64,000 nt of DNA from Quillaja saponaria (lineage: Eukaryota; Streptophyta; Magnoliopsida; Fabales; Quillajaceae). The position numbers were made by a program, and so were the translations under genes. Below are positions 12,517 to 24,400 of this stretch, one piece after another (positions within the stretch are counted from its first letter, which is position 1; every line of letters starts with the position of its first letter). The notes beneath the pieces are model-generated. The model worked only from the letters and a program-made list of their open reading frames with translations. It was not told the origin of the DNA and did not search any database. The DNA is taken from assembly GCA_029379385.1 (NCBI GenBank), contig CM055613.1, positions 17,440,001-17,504,000 on the forward strand. The letters are read 5' to 3'.

Positions 12517-13440
12517 AAGAGGGAAGGACACTCACGACAGAACAAGGTTGTCAAGAATGAAATTACAAGCTTGACGAAGACAAGGTAAAACTTTCTAAAC
12601 ATAAGAAAGGTAAGCCATTGGCAAGGAAAAACAAAAGCCAAATTGCTGTTGGGAGGAAATCAAATGGTTGCTACAAAGGATCTTATACAATAACTTAAAA
12701 CGGAAACAGAAACAGGGGAGATAGAAAGGAATAATCGAGAATAACAAGAAAAAAGACCACAAAAGCTAGGTCGGTTGGCAAGGCCAAAAGGGAAGATAGA
12801 ATAGGACAAAGGAATTAGATAATACCAATGATTATCCATATTTTTAAATTTAATATGTAGATTGAGTCCACTTATATATATATCAATTATTATTCTTTAT
12901 TGTATACACATTCTAATTTAATTTTTTTTATTTTTTTTATTTTTTTTTGTACTTACTAACACAATTTGCATGATTTCTCATAATTGGAAATTAATTTTCT
13001 AATTACAGATATATATATATGACCTCTAGTTGACAATAAGGCTTGTTGAAGGGCGTGGTTAAGTCCATGTTAACACAATAAGTTCCAACTATCGTAGATT
13101 GTTGAGCATTTTGTTAACCAAGTAAACTATATAATTTTCTCTTAAAAAGATCTCAAGATCTAATCCGGTTTAAGTATAGTAAGATCAAAATTCATCCTGA
13201 CACTCTTATGGAACCTAAAGTTTTGATATTAAAGGAAACGTGTTAGTACATCCTAACTGAGCTTATCTATTTTCTACCTTTCTTTTTCTTACAAGGTGCT
13301 TCGATCTTTTTCCTGTTCCTCTTCAACTTCTTCTCCTTCTGAATCTTTTTCTTAAAAAACAAAATTCTTAATGAAGAAATTAATTTGAAGAAATTTCTCA
13401 ATCAAATGACAACTGAAAAATTCAAAAATTCTAAATAATG
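12517..13440. other. Purine-rich then AT-rich spacer
   Basis: From about 12560 to 12830 the plus strand is strongly A/G-biased, then becomes AT-rich with poly(T) runs near 12918-12950 and a short (AT) run near 13010. No coding similarity was seen. A comparable purine-rich stretch lies at about 17480-17810 on the far side of the virus-like insertion. Confidence 0.4.
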
Positions 13441-13460
13441 AAATCTATAAACCCAATTCT

Positions 13461-14040
13461 ATGTTCACCCTTAAACGTGACCATACCATCAAAACTATTG
13501 AACAAATTATTCCAATTGATTATGACTGTGAAGAAATTCCTTTACTTTCAGAAAAATCTTTAAAAATTCATAAACAAAAATACGATTATATGATGTGTCC
13601 AAGTTGCTGCAAAACCATTAGCAAGAGAAGGACTTAACACCCTATTTTCTTGTGTCTACGTGATTGTCGTATGACCAATTTTCATGAATCTCTATTTGGC
13701 ATAGTTGAAACTAGCTTTTGTAATGGTCCAATCTACTTCAATTGTTTTCCAAATATGACAATTTGTTTACAAAACAAAAACAACTTCGATTCTTTAATCT
13801 TAAATGTCAAACTTTCAAATTTTAATATTAAACCAGGATCTTACATTATAGCCTTGGTTTACAGAATTCAATATAAAATAATGATTTCAGCTTTTACTTC
13901 AAAATCTCTTCAACTAGGATGAAATAGAGAAACAATCATGTTTCTCATAGATCTTTCAAAAATTAATTTTACTACACCAAAATCAATTTTTTGGGAAGAT
14001 GTAAATCTACCTAAAAAATGAACTCTTAATAAGGCTATAC
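13461..14040 (+). pseudogene. Endogenous caulimovirid: movement-protein-like region
   Basis: From an ATG at 13461 a broken frame resembles the cell-to-cell movement protein of plant pararetroviruses (Caulimoviridae), which in these viruses lines plasmodesmata. Visible landmarks are LCLRDCRMTNF and SLFGIVETSFCNGPIYFNCF (13650-13740) and PGSYIIALVYRIQYKIM (13840-13885). Stops lie upstream of 13650 and just after 13920, so the product is not made intact. It is followed in the same orientation by coat-like and RNase H-like regions, the order expected of an integrated pararetrovirus. Genus cannot be assigned from memory; similarity is to endogenous plant copies rather than to a known infectious virus. 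Confidence 0.6.
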
Positions 14041-15084
14041 CTATTCAAGATCAAAAACCTTCTTATATTTCTGAAATAATTCAATACTCTACAGCAGAGT
14101 AGAAATCTCTTTTAATATAACAAATAACCAAAGATTTTCAAATACTTATCAAAACTCTAAAAGTTCAAGACTCTCTTTTTCATCAGGACATTCTTGTTCT
14201 TCAATTCATTTGACAATTCATTTCAAAATTTAGAAAACACTTCTAGGATTCTTAGGGCATTATACACCAAAGAAGAAGATAATCAATCTGAAAAATCTCA
14301 TTATCTAACTTTTTCGTCCTTTGATAATCTAGAGATCAATACAATTTAAATCTGTAAAGAATATTTTAGAAAAGATATTTATCATGAGAAAAACAAAATT
14401 CCAAGAACTTGGTTTTTTGAAAAATTTATTAGTGCTAAAAGACAAAAAATAAAAATTTATTATTATAACTTTATAGAAACTCATAAAATTCATGTTCTGT
14501 TTTTTGAATGGTTTGAAGTTTATACAAAAAAAAAAATTGATCATGATTACCCTTTTTGTAATACAATCCATGTTAATAATAAACTTTTCAAATAATGGTT
14601 AACTTAAAATGATAAAGTTATTAATTGTATACTTCCTCTTAGGAAATCTTTAAAATTTCTACACAAAATGCAAAAGGAAAATAAATTATCTTGGCAACTC
14701 CTTTTAAAAATAAAGATGTAGCTGAACAAGTTACTCCTAATGATATTCAATCTCTTTATGAACAAAATAATTACACTAATCTTTTCCTTCAAAACTTGGG
14801 AGATTACATCTCTGATTCTAATCTTGGCCAATCCTCTTGTTAATCTTCACAAAGTGAAAATCCTGTTTTCTCACCTTATCAAATGCAACAAAATATCAGA
14901 AAGAATTAAAATCAAGTTTTCAAAATTCTTCTCTACAAGAACTTATTGATAAAATTTCACAACAACTTGTAAAAATTAGCAAAAGTATTGTCCAAGATAC
15001 TCTAGAACGAAAAAATCATTCCATTAATAATATTAATGATATTGAATCCACACATTCTGAAAAGAAATTCCATAAAGAAATCAG

Positions 15085-15560
15085 TGCTATACAGTCCCCA
15101 AATTGGTGTCAACCACAAAAATTATATTATCCAAGGTCTTCTGTTCCAGATGTGGTTGTTGAAGAAAAACTCCAGATAATTAATAATTTTTTTACTGCAA
15201 ATAACATCTATGAATAGAATATAGATGGTCAATCTGAATACAATATTCTTAATATTTTATAACAAATGAATATGGTCTATACTACTTACCAAATTGCCTA
15301 TAATTGTTTAGACAACTCAATCATTCATGTTTTAGTTGCTAGTTTTGCTGGCCACTTAAAAGGTTGGTGGGATAAACATCTCACTAATGAAGAAAGAAAT
15401 CTAATAAGCTATGCTATCAAAACTAACCTTGAAGGCAACCCAATTTTCACCAATGAAGGGGAAAAAATCCTTAACGTTGTTAATACCCTCATCTATGCCA
15501 TCACAAAACACTTCATAGGCGACCCTTCAAAACCTTTGTATGACAGCTAAAGGTTAATCC
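15085..15560 (+). pseudogene. Endogenous caulimovirid: coat/gag-like region
   Basis: The open stretch 15266-15550 contains ASFAGHLKGWWDKHLT and ends with a FIGDPSKP block, a pattern common in capsid-like domains of endogenous plant pararetrovirus polyproteins. The preceding 180 bases read in a related frame with one stop. The polyprotein then jumps within about 80 bases to RNase H-like sequence, so the zinc-finger end, protease and most of the reverse transcriptase are missing, which points to a large internal deletion. Confidence 0.55.
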
Positions 15561-15629
15561 TCTTCCTTAGTCTAACATTCACACTAATATTGTCAAACAA
15601 ATTAAACTAAGGATTAAACATCTTCCATG

Positions 15630-16040
15630 TTTGTAGCTCCCAGATCCTCAGGCTTTCAAAATAGTTGAAACAGGTGCCTCTGAAATTGGTTATGATGGCA
15701 TTCTTAAACAATCTAGTCATGGAAAAAAGCATATCATTGCATATGCATCAAAACATTGTAATTCAGCATCACAAAATTATTCTGCTATCAAAAAAGAAAT
15801 TTTAGCTATTGTTTTGTGTATTTCCAAATTTCAAAGTGATTTACTTAATCAAAAAATTAGTTAAAGTAATTGTAAATCAGCCAAAAATATTTTACAAAAA
15901 GATATCAAAAATCTTGCCTTAAAACAGATTTTTGCTAGATGGTAAGCAATTTTATCTGTCTTTGATTTTGACATTGAATATATCAAAGGAAGTACCAATT
16001 CCATACCAGATTATCTTACCCGTGAATTTTTATAGGGAAA
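15630..16040 (+). pseudogene. Endogenous caulimovirid: RNase H-like region
   Basis: Broken translation resembles the RNase H domain that follows reverse transcriptase in plant pararetroviruses: SEIGYDGILKQ near 15685, NYSAIKKEILAIVLCISKFQ near 15778, ALKQIFARW near 15920 and FDFDIEYIKGS near 15965. In the first block a Gly stands where these domains usually have a catalytic Asp (VETGAS). Two stops and a frame change occur between 15855 and 16035. It is non-functional. Confidence 0.6.
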
Positions 16041-16239
16041 ATAGCAGTATACCTCGAAAAAAGAAAGAAAAAGAGGATGATCCTTTCAAATCTAAAAATA
16101 AGGAATCCTCTTGCTTAGCAAAAATTACAGAAATACAAACAAAAGTGTCTTACGCATTTTCTATCCAAACCCTTTTAGGAATTCAAAATACCCTCCAAAT
16201 AGAAAACCCTTAACCCTCATAAAACATACTTGGGCTGAC

Positions 16240-17275
16240 CTAGTTGATGAAGAGTAATAAAAAATGATAGCTTATCCCAAAGAAAGTTTCAAGTTTGATT
16301 CTCAAAAGCTTGCTCAGACTATTAGTCAGCATGCACAATCAACCACGACAATCCTTTCAGGTAAGGCTCTTGTCTCTCGTTCTACTCCAATCTCTTCTCC
16401 AAAATCAAAAACCTTTTACGTCCTTATTGACATACCCTAATTTGTTCTCCAAATGGAATTGGAATTCTTGACTAATATTCCTCAAAATGTCCATCATAGT
16501 TTTTCTCCAAATTGGCATTTCCTGCTAACCAATCTTTCAAAACCCAACAATTTTATGAATTTAATTTGGTTGATTGCGATTCTGTTACAATCAAACATTA
16601 TAAGTCAAAAACAAATGCTAACTTCATAACGCATTCCACCCTCAAAATTCTAAAAGTCCTCAGTCCTTCTGACTAGAAGACTGCTTTCTCAAAACCTTGC
16701 AAATTTTCCTAACCCTTCAATCCAATTTCCTACAACTACTAGGATTACCAAGATGCCTTGTACAATAATTATTATTTTCAAAATAAGGGTTATAAGCACT
16801 CATGGCTTATCTATGTCAAAAATAATGTTCAATATAAGTTCCCTCATTGGTTCTCCTAGTGGTCGAATTTACGTGGTCCTTGTACAAAAATCTTTCCTAC
16901 TAATGTTTCTGGAAGATCAATTTACTTTAGCAAGCATTTCAACACTAAAGACCAAAATTCAATATTATTACACTTTTTCTCAAAGTTTGCCTTAGCTGGG
17001 GTTTATGCTTGGCAATATAAGTATCCAAAAGATTACCAAAAAGACAAAGACAATTTGAACATTTGGCTTGTCTTCTTAGACAAGGTTCTACAAATGGTAG
17101 TTTGAGTTCAATGCATCAAAAGCCTTGGCCCTTGCCATCAAGCAATGGTTCCAAAAGAACCCCTAGTTTTTTAAGAAACCTTTTTCGGAAGAAACTCAAT
17201 TTCTACAACAAAAATCCCAGATGTCTGCAAGACTTGCTTCCTGCTCAAATAAACAAGAATATCTTAGTTTGAGCT
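16240..17275 (+). pseudogene. Endogenous caulimovirid: C-terminal polyprotein remnant
   Basis: After the RNase H-like part the plus strand continues in drifting frames with a Trp/Phe-rich pattern seen at the C-terminus of endogenous pararetrovirus polyproteins in plant genomes, ending near 17080-17270 in a block with KALALAIKQWFQKNP in one frame. Stops and frameshifts are frequent. Identification rests on order and composition more than on strong motifs. Confidence 0.4.
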
Positions 17276-17290
17276 TTGTTGTAGAGGTGT

Positions 17291-17311
17291 TATATATATA
17301 TATATATATAT
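17291..17311. repeat. (TA)n microsatellite
   Basis: Twenty-one bases of perfect TA alternation directly after the virus-like remnant. Confidence 0.95.
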
Positions 17312-20300
17312 GGACTTATAATTTTATACAAGTGTTCTTTTATTCTAATTTTGACTTTGTGTAACATTTTAATAACCTAGTCACGACGAATTCATACAAA
17401 TATTTTAAGGCGTATGTTTAATTATAGGGTTACGAGGTGCTACTAGCAGCTTTTAAACGGCCATACCCATGACTTACTTAACCAAAGTGATAGCAAAAGA
17501 ATAGGAGAAGGGCTTTGGAAACAAAGAAGGAATTCAAACTCAAAACTTGACAATATGGTGCGGCAGTGAGAAAAATACAAAGGAAAAGAAAAGCTTAACA
17601 AGGAAACTCCACTTGGCTTCTAATAGTGAGAATTACAGATACACATCAAGGAAAACAAAGGCACCTTAAGTATAAGGCACGACAAAGGAATAAAAAGAAA
17701 ACAATTAAAAAGGAATAAGAAGAAAACAATTAGAGAAAGGCAATGCTAATTGAAGGAAAGGAAAGTCGGTTCAAAGAAAAGAGAGAGATAAAGGAAAATA
17801 AAAAATATATACAAGTCAATGGTCAAGTTCCAAATATGTGGTATACATAAATTCTTAAGTTGTACTTGTATCTACCTAATTTCCAATTTAATTCCGTTTA
17901 ATTTATTCTATGCTCACACTTATCTAATAGCTTATATAAAATAAAGTAAAAAAATTAAGGTCCAAGTCAACTAAGTTTAAATTAGTCTGTGTATGCATTT
18001 TACATACATATAGGTATAATGTTTATTTATTTTATCTATACTTGTTCTTATTTATGACTAAGACTTACACCCAATTGTTCAATTGTATTATTATTTATTT
18101 AATTTGATTACATATTTAATATTTTTATAACAAAAATTTATACATTACGTCTAAAACTCGATTTTTTTTTTCGATATCAAGTTATAACAATCTCCCCCTT
18201 AAAAAAAATTAGTCCCGAATTTTAACAAAAAGAATATGAACAAATTGTTTACCCAAATCGGATGTAGATATTGTTATTTCACTACAACTTCAATTTCCTA
18301 TGTAGTTTCTTGTTTCTTGGTTTTCAACAAAGGATGACTCAAAGTTTACAGACTTGTCTATTTACACGCTCTACTGATTACTTCTCACACGTTAGATTCT
18401 TATTCATTTTTATTTCATGAATCCGTAACACATGAAACTTATCCAATACCGGATGAATACTGACATAAATTAAATAAGCCTGATTAAATTAACCATCTTA
18501 CTTAAATAATAAAAATTAAATTTTAAGAAGTTTTAATTCAATTTCCTTGATAATGAAGTTAGTCTCCTAGAAATACTAAACTTTTATCACAACACTCCAC
18601 CACACTTTCACTGCGCCATTCTGATAATTAAACACCTAAACCAAGCCATGCTTAGAATCATATCATATTTCAATTTAATTCTAAGAAGATTTTCCATTTT
18701 GCATCAAAACACACTCAAGTTTACCATGGAAAGTATCGTAAAATGTTGTATATTTCTCCATATTAGAGGGACGTATATTGAGGCTACTGTTGTTGAACTA
18801 AGATTTCAACTAAATCTCTTATAATCTTCTGCAACCTAAATTTCTTGTCAAATACACTTGAGGATTGGTTAATTCCTGATCGAAACCAATATTCTATTAT
18901 CTCATACGACCCACAACATGATCACTACGCATCATCGTGTCCAAATAAACACAAACAAATCCTCTACATATTTACCGTATAAAGCCGAGAATAGTATGCT
19001 AGAGAATCACAACTTGAAGTTTCAGGATGAATTAGAGCGCGTCTCTAAGTCCACATAAGCCTCGGGTAACATACACAAACAAAGCTCCCACATTTGCAGT
19101 TATGGATCTCTAAACCCAGGCTAAAAGAAAATGATTTGGTTTATTCATGAAGAACTCAATTGAATGTAAAAAGATCAACCAATCAAATCACTCGTGAAAG
19201 TTCAATCCAAATTCTCACATGCTCTTGGCAGAAATCACCTCTTTTCTATGCTAGCTTAGCTTCATCAAGAATGGGAACGCAAGCAAATCTAGCTCTTCTC
19301 CACCATCTTCATCCTTCCCCTATTCTATATTATTTTAAAGGAATTTCAGTTAAGCACAATTAAATTTTTGTTTTTGGTAACTACATCTTAGATTTTGAAG
19401 TAAAATGAGGTTTAATTTATTCTTGTTAATACAAAATGAAAGAGGTAATAGGAAATCAATGGCATGGATTTATAAATTAAAGGTATAGTTTTGGTTTTTT
19501 TTGGTAATTTAGTTAAGAAATCGTTAGTTTGAATGAATTCCATCCAAAACACTTTGGTCCAAAGTTTAAAGGGGTGTTTTTGGACAAAATGAATCACGTA
19601 TGAGTTTGAGAATAAATCAAACCACAAGAGGGTAATATTTTATATCATGTTATTCCCTAATTTATGGGATAAATATGTCCTACTATCTTGCATTATTAGT
19701 GTTTGGCATTGGCACTATATGATTAGTGTTTGGTATTTGAATTTATACATGTTTAAATAAAGAAACAAAATAATAAATAAAAACAATGGAGGAGGCAATT
19801 AAGAAAGAAAAGTAAATGAGAAAAATAAGAGATTTTATTATACATAATTTCATATTATTTATATTCTCTAATTTAAAGAATAAATGTCCTACAATCTTGC
19901 ATTATTAACGTTAATTAGTGTTTGGCATTCACTCTACATGATTGTATCATTTAATTTGAATAATCAACTATAGTATCAATTCTTTTTAATAAAATCAGTA
20001 GTCTTAATATGGAATTTGCAGGTTTTTTAAGTTCAAGTTGAAAATGAAATCTTAATATAAAAAAATTGGATAGATTAATTAGTATCCATTGTTTTCGGGT
20101 CAAAATTAACGAATTAAGTTGAGTCTAAAATTCACCGAATCAGAGTTGAATCGGGTCGACTCTCAGCTTGATCCCATGGCAGTCTCTAAAGTTGCTGCTA
20201 GCTCTCTTAGATCAGATGGCAACATGAAGAACATGCCCGCAAAAACATACATTACTCAAACCAGAACTGATAAAATATTGTAATTCCAAACCTGTCTTAA

Positions 20301-21276
20301 ACCGGTTTAGAATCACAATTTTCAAATTCGTCCCCTTCCAAACCTACTATCATTATGATACCAAAAACACCTGTTTAGATTATACAGTTTATATTTTAGT
20401 CAAAATTAACATTAAAACTATAAAAATTAAGAAAAAATCAAATTGAGAGAATACTTATTAAGAATTTTGCAGGACTTGGAAGCACATCTTTCCCCATGGT
20501 TGTTATGATGAAAAAAAAAATGAAGGAATGATTAAACTAAATAGGTATTTTTATAATTAAAAAGCTGATAGTATGTACTTCTGTAAGTTTAAAATTTAAG
20601 TATAAAAATGTAGGTATAAAAATAAAGATAGGGAGATAAATAGAGAAAATGGATCTAATTTGAGTAGAGAGATGGAGGGAATATATAGCTTTAAATCTAA
20701 TAATATAATTTGATGATAGCAATATGGAGTTTAAAATCAAACGAGTTAATTAAAGGATAAAAATGGAGATATGGAGATAGAATGGGAAAGTAGGAGAGAG
20801 AGAGATGGAGGAAGTGTAATAAACAATTGAAGAAGGACGAGTCTCCCTTGAGGAGAGAGAAAAACACATTAGATTAAAAATTTAAGATTTAACATTTTGG
20901 AACATTATTTATATATCCTTTATTTTTTTAATCAAAAATGGAACTATTTTTTGCTCACTTAAAAAAGTCAACACTAATAACATCCACGTGTTAGGATTCC
21001 ACTTGTATAAGTTTAAAATTTATATAAAATATATGATTATTAAGCTGATCACGAGGTTTAGTCCCCAACCCCGTCCAATTTATAATCAGGTTCCTAGGTA
21101 TAATCCTAAACATGTCTTGACATGCAAAAGCGTCTACAATTAGTTACAGACTACTTGCCATCCCGTCAACATTCAACACTCTGGTGATGGATCAATTCCC
21201 AATGCTCTGCTTGGTTATTGGGAAGCAGTTGTATCCCAATGAACTTTAAATTTGAAGCTAATTGAAATAACATCTC
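17312..21276. other. Gene-poor repeat-derived DNA downstream of the P4H gene
   Basis: No gene is recognised. The stretch 17480-17810 is purine-rich. Around 18185-18230 there is ACAATCTCCCCCTTA followed by a TTAGTCCCGAATTTT-like string, a pattern often found at Ty3/gypsy LTR borders, so old LTR material is likely. A 70-bp imperfect direct repeat occurs at 19658 and 19862. Several low-complexity AT runs occur. Short open frames here show no recognisable domains. Confidence 0.4.
19658..19945. repeat. Dispersed direct repeat pair of about 70 bp
   Basis: The stretch from 19658 (CTAATTTATGGGATAAATAT then GTCCTACTATCTTGCATTAT) recurs from about 19866 with small changes, each copy followed by GTGTTTGGCATT and a CTA(T/C)ATGATT string. 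The copies are about 205 bp apart. They could be remains of a small duplicated element. Confidence 0.7.
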
Positions 21277-21282
21277 TTTATT
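21277..21282 (-). promoter_or_regulatory. Candidate poly(A) signal of the P4H gene
   Basis: On the minus strand AATAAA occurs about 110 bases downstream of the P4H stop codon, inside an otherwise non-coding stretch. This is a plausible 3'-UTR signal, though plant signals are loose and no transcript evidence is available. Confidence 0.45.
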
Positions 21283-21388
21283 TCACAACCTCTAATCTTT
21301 CACAACTATCCTTTGGGGCAAGTGGAAACCCAATAACTGGGATCCTCCCCTACTATGGATCAAATGACATTATGTGGCTAAAATTAAA

Positions 21389-21496
21389 TTATACATGAGC
21401 TGTTTGTCTCATCCATTTTGTAGCAGACCACTTTTCCCCAGACAATACCTCACATCCTCCATGTACGCTATTGGGATCTGACTGTCCATCTAGTCC
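21389..21496 (-). CDS. P4H exon 12 (C-terminus and stop)
   Basis: 108 nt including TAA, residues 253-287. Contains H264 (third iron ligand, in VHGGCEV) and K274 (2-oxoglutarate contact, in [12 protein letters not shown]), ending TAHV. Acceptor CTCAG|GG. Confidence 0.95.
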   Translation of the reverse strand, partial: GLDGQSDPNSVHGGCEVLSGEKWSATKWMRQTAHV

Positions 21497-24400
21497 CTGA
21501 GATTATCAAACCAGAAACATCCAACAATGGTTACTAGGTACGAACTTCCTTCAACTATAATTTATTTTGACAATGAACAAACAAAGGCGATGCAACACAA
21601 CTTACTTCTAAGAGCATTCACAATTTCTAATAATAGAAACAGCCAAGTGCTATGCCATTACAAGACATCACCTAACTGTGATGCATGTGTGAAAATAAAT
21701 TGAAAAATTCACCAGAACTGAGCAAAAGCTAGTGATCACCTAAATTTTGGAAGTTATAGTAAATTACAATGACATATAAAGAAGATTGAAAATTTAGAAA
21801 GAGAAAACGGGATGCTAAATATGGAAACTTAAATTACTAATAATTCACTTAGAAAATATTGTGGACTGATGGCTTAGGTAGTAGAATATAATAAATTATT
21901 TTTCTCAAAGTCAGATTCAATAAAAGCCATAGAGATCTTGCTTGAAGTCAGTACTTGCATGGGAATAATAAATTAATTAAATCTTTCTGGTATTAGTTTT
22001 CATTTTCTTTAAAGGTTTCAGGGTGTATTTTGGGAATCAAAAGATGATGAAAGTGAGAAGTAATAGAGGGGTTTCCAGCCTCTTCAGAGAAAAAAACGAT
22101 GTAAACACTAACATACCACTGAGAAGAAAAGCACTCCGCCAACATCCTTGTTCACCAGTACTAGCAACTAATTTGACCGATTTTGGTGTCTATGTTTCTA
22201 AAATCTGGGTATGGCAGGGTTTCTAATGGTTTTAGGTTTGTTTGTCCAAGAAAAGAAAAGGAAATCTTAAACAGCTTTTGTCCATTTGATGTTTTATGCT
22301 GAGCTGGTTCCACTACTCGAGGAAATAACTTACACGATCGTGGAATATATGTATATAAAATATAAAAGTTATTGTGCACTTGGATAATAGCTACTCATAT
22401 TTCAGAGCACCATGATGCTATTTTCAAACAAGCAAAATCTAGGACACTAACCATACTCCAGAAAAGCACTGCATTTCCTTTAATTGGTTTCACGGACAAC
22501 CCTCTGACAATTTTCCCGCCACAGTTACATTCACCTGACCCAGCCTGCAATCCATATATCACCAATTAAGCAGATATTTGAGGCTATGAGTAGAATCTGA
22601 ACAACAACTTACAAATTGTTTGAATCAAAAAATTGAAACTAATCTAATGTGTCTATGAACAGATATATCTTTGATATAAAGATATAAGGATGCTTTCAAG
22701 TTGAAACTAAAAATGTGTATACTACATCACTAGAATTATTATGTGGGCAGTAAGTTTAGGGAAGGAAAAATGGCGAGCACTGATGGCCTGATGGGCAAGA
22801 AAAAGCTAATCGTATTTGGTACCTCAGGCCAGTAAATTAAAATGACAATGAGTGCCAAGTAGCTCATATTACATGTTTCATGGATCAACAGTGTAAAAAG
22901 TTCTGGTGGAATCACAATAGCACATAACTTGGCACCCATGGGCCATTAAAAGGAAAATTCACTAGAAGAGTGCGCAGACATGACGAAGAGAGATACATTC
23001 AGCAAAAAGCACTGAGGTATCATAACTTAAAAATAAGACAAGGGAAAATGTTCAAAATGGTTTCTTGATGTCCAAAGTACACAGTGAAGGTGGAGGAATC
23101 ATGGCAATAGTGATTCAGTGTATCAATCATCAAGTGGATCTTCACCCAGTTTCATACCCATACCCAGCACTCTTTCTGAGTGAAGAATGAACCCTAAGAT
23201 CACAATATCATATAGTCTAATTCTTTAAGTAAGCAGCATGAATGACCTCATGTATGCTGCATTATGCATTCAGCTATTGCATTTGTTTACATTATGTGCT
23301 ATTTTAAGTTGTAACAAACCTAAGACTTTAAATTTTACCATAATTATTTATACATACTTTTTCTTACTGTGTAGACCCCTCGATTCTGGACCCAACCCAC
23401 AAATCATGCATTATGTCAGCAGAAAAATGAACCCAAGAGCATATAGCTCATTAGTTTTGTGCCCACCATATGAGCTATCTAGACATGTTAGACTTGTATA
23501 AGTAGGGGAAAAGTTTTAAAAACACAAAACAATACCATTGGGAAGTATGTTTCTCCCCCTTCAACATTGTCACTTAAGTATATCAACATCGTTGCTATAC
23601 GCTGCCCACCCCGCTTCAAGTTAAACTGTCTCACGGGTAAAAAGAAAGAAAAATGAAATTCTTATAATGAAAGTAATAGCAATATCCGCAAAGAGAGGAA
23701 TAAATGACTTACAGTATCTGAGAAGTAGTCATGGTGGGGTTTGTAAAACTGGTTTTTCTCATACCTGTGCTGCTGCAGATGTTAGCTTTGATAATAAAAA
23801 AAACAGTCACCCATTTCAGCAACGATGGTAGCAAATATTAGACCCTCACCTGAGAACTTGTATCAGCTCTCCATTCTCAATTGGTATTTGAGAATAGACG
23901 GATATTCTTTTCTCGATAGCCTGATATTGCAGCACAAAAATATTTAGTACAGGGTTCAATTAATAGTGACTAACAAGATTTTCTTTTCTGTTTTTATAAG
24001 CAGTAATGAACACAAGATGAGACTATCATGATTAATAAACAAATTAGGAAGCTTCATATGCAGGTTGAGAAAACAGATAAATAGAAGGTGGAAATAACAA
24101 TTTAATTACAAAAAAAGTGGATAAAGCCAAAGAAAGAAACCCTGTGGAGTAGAAACTTCTTCCCTTAAACTTCATGGCAAGCTATACTTATATGATGTGC
24201 CTTTTTTATCTCAACATTTTGACATGGGATATGATGATAAGACTGGGAAGCACCGATACTTCAAAGTAGGGGTCGTATCCGTGTCGAGTGCGTATCCGAC
24301 ACGGATACGGTCCCGATACGCTGGAATACGTATCAAAAACGTATCTATTATTATTTTTTTATTTTATTTTTATTTTTTTTAAAAATGACACGGCTCGGAT

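Noticed and set aside
13461..17275. Functional virus
   Set aside because: Every coding region is interrupted and essential enzyme domains are missing, so this is a fossil.
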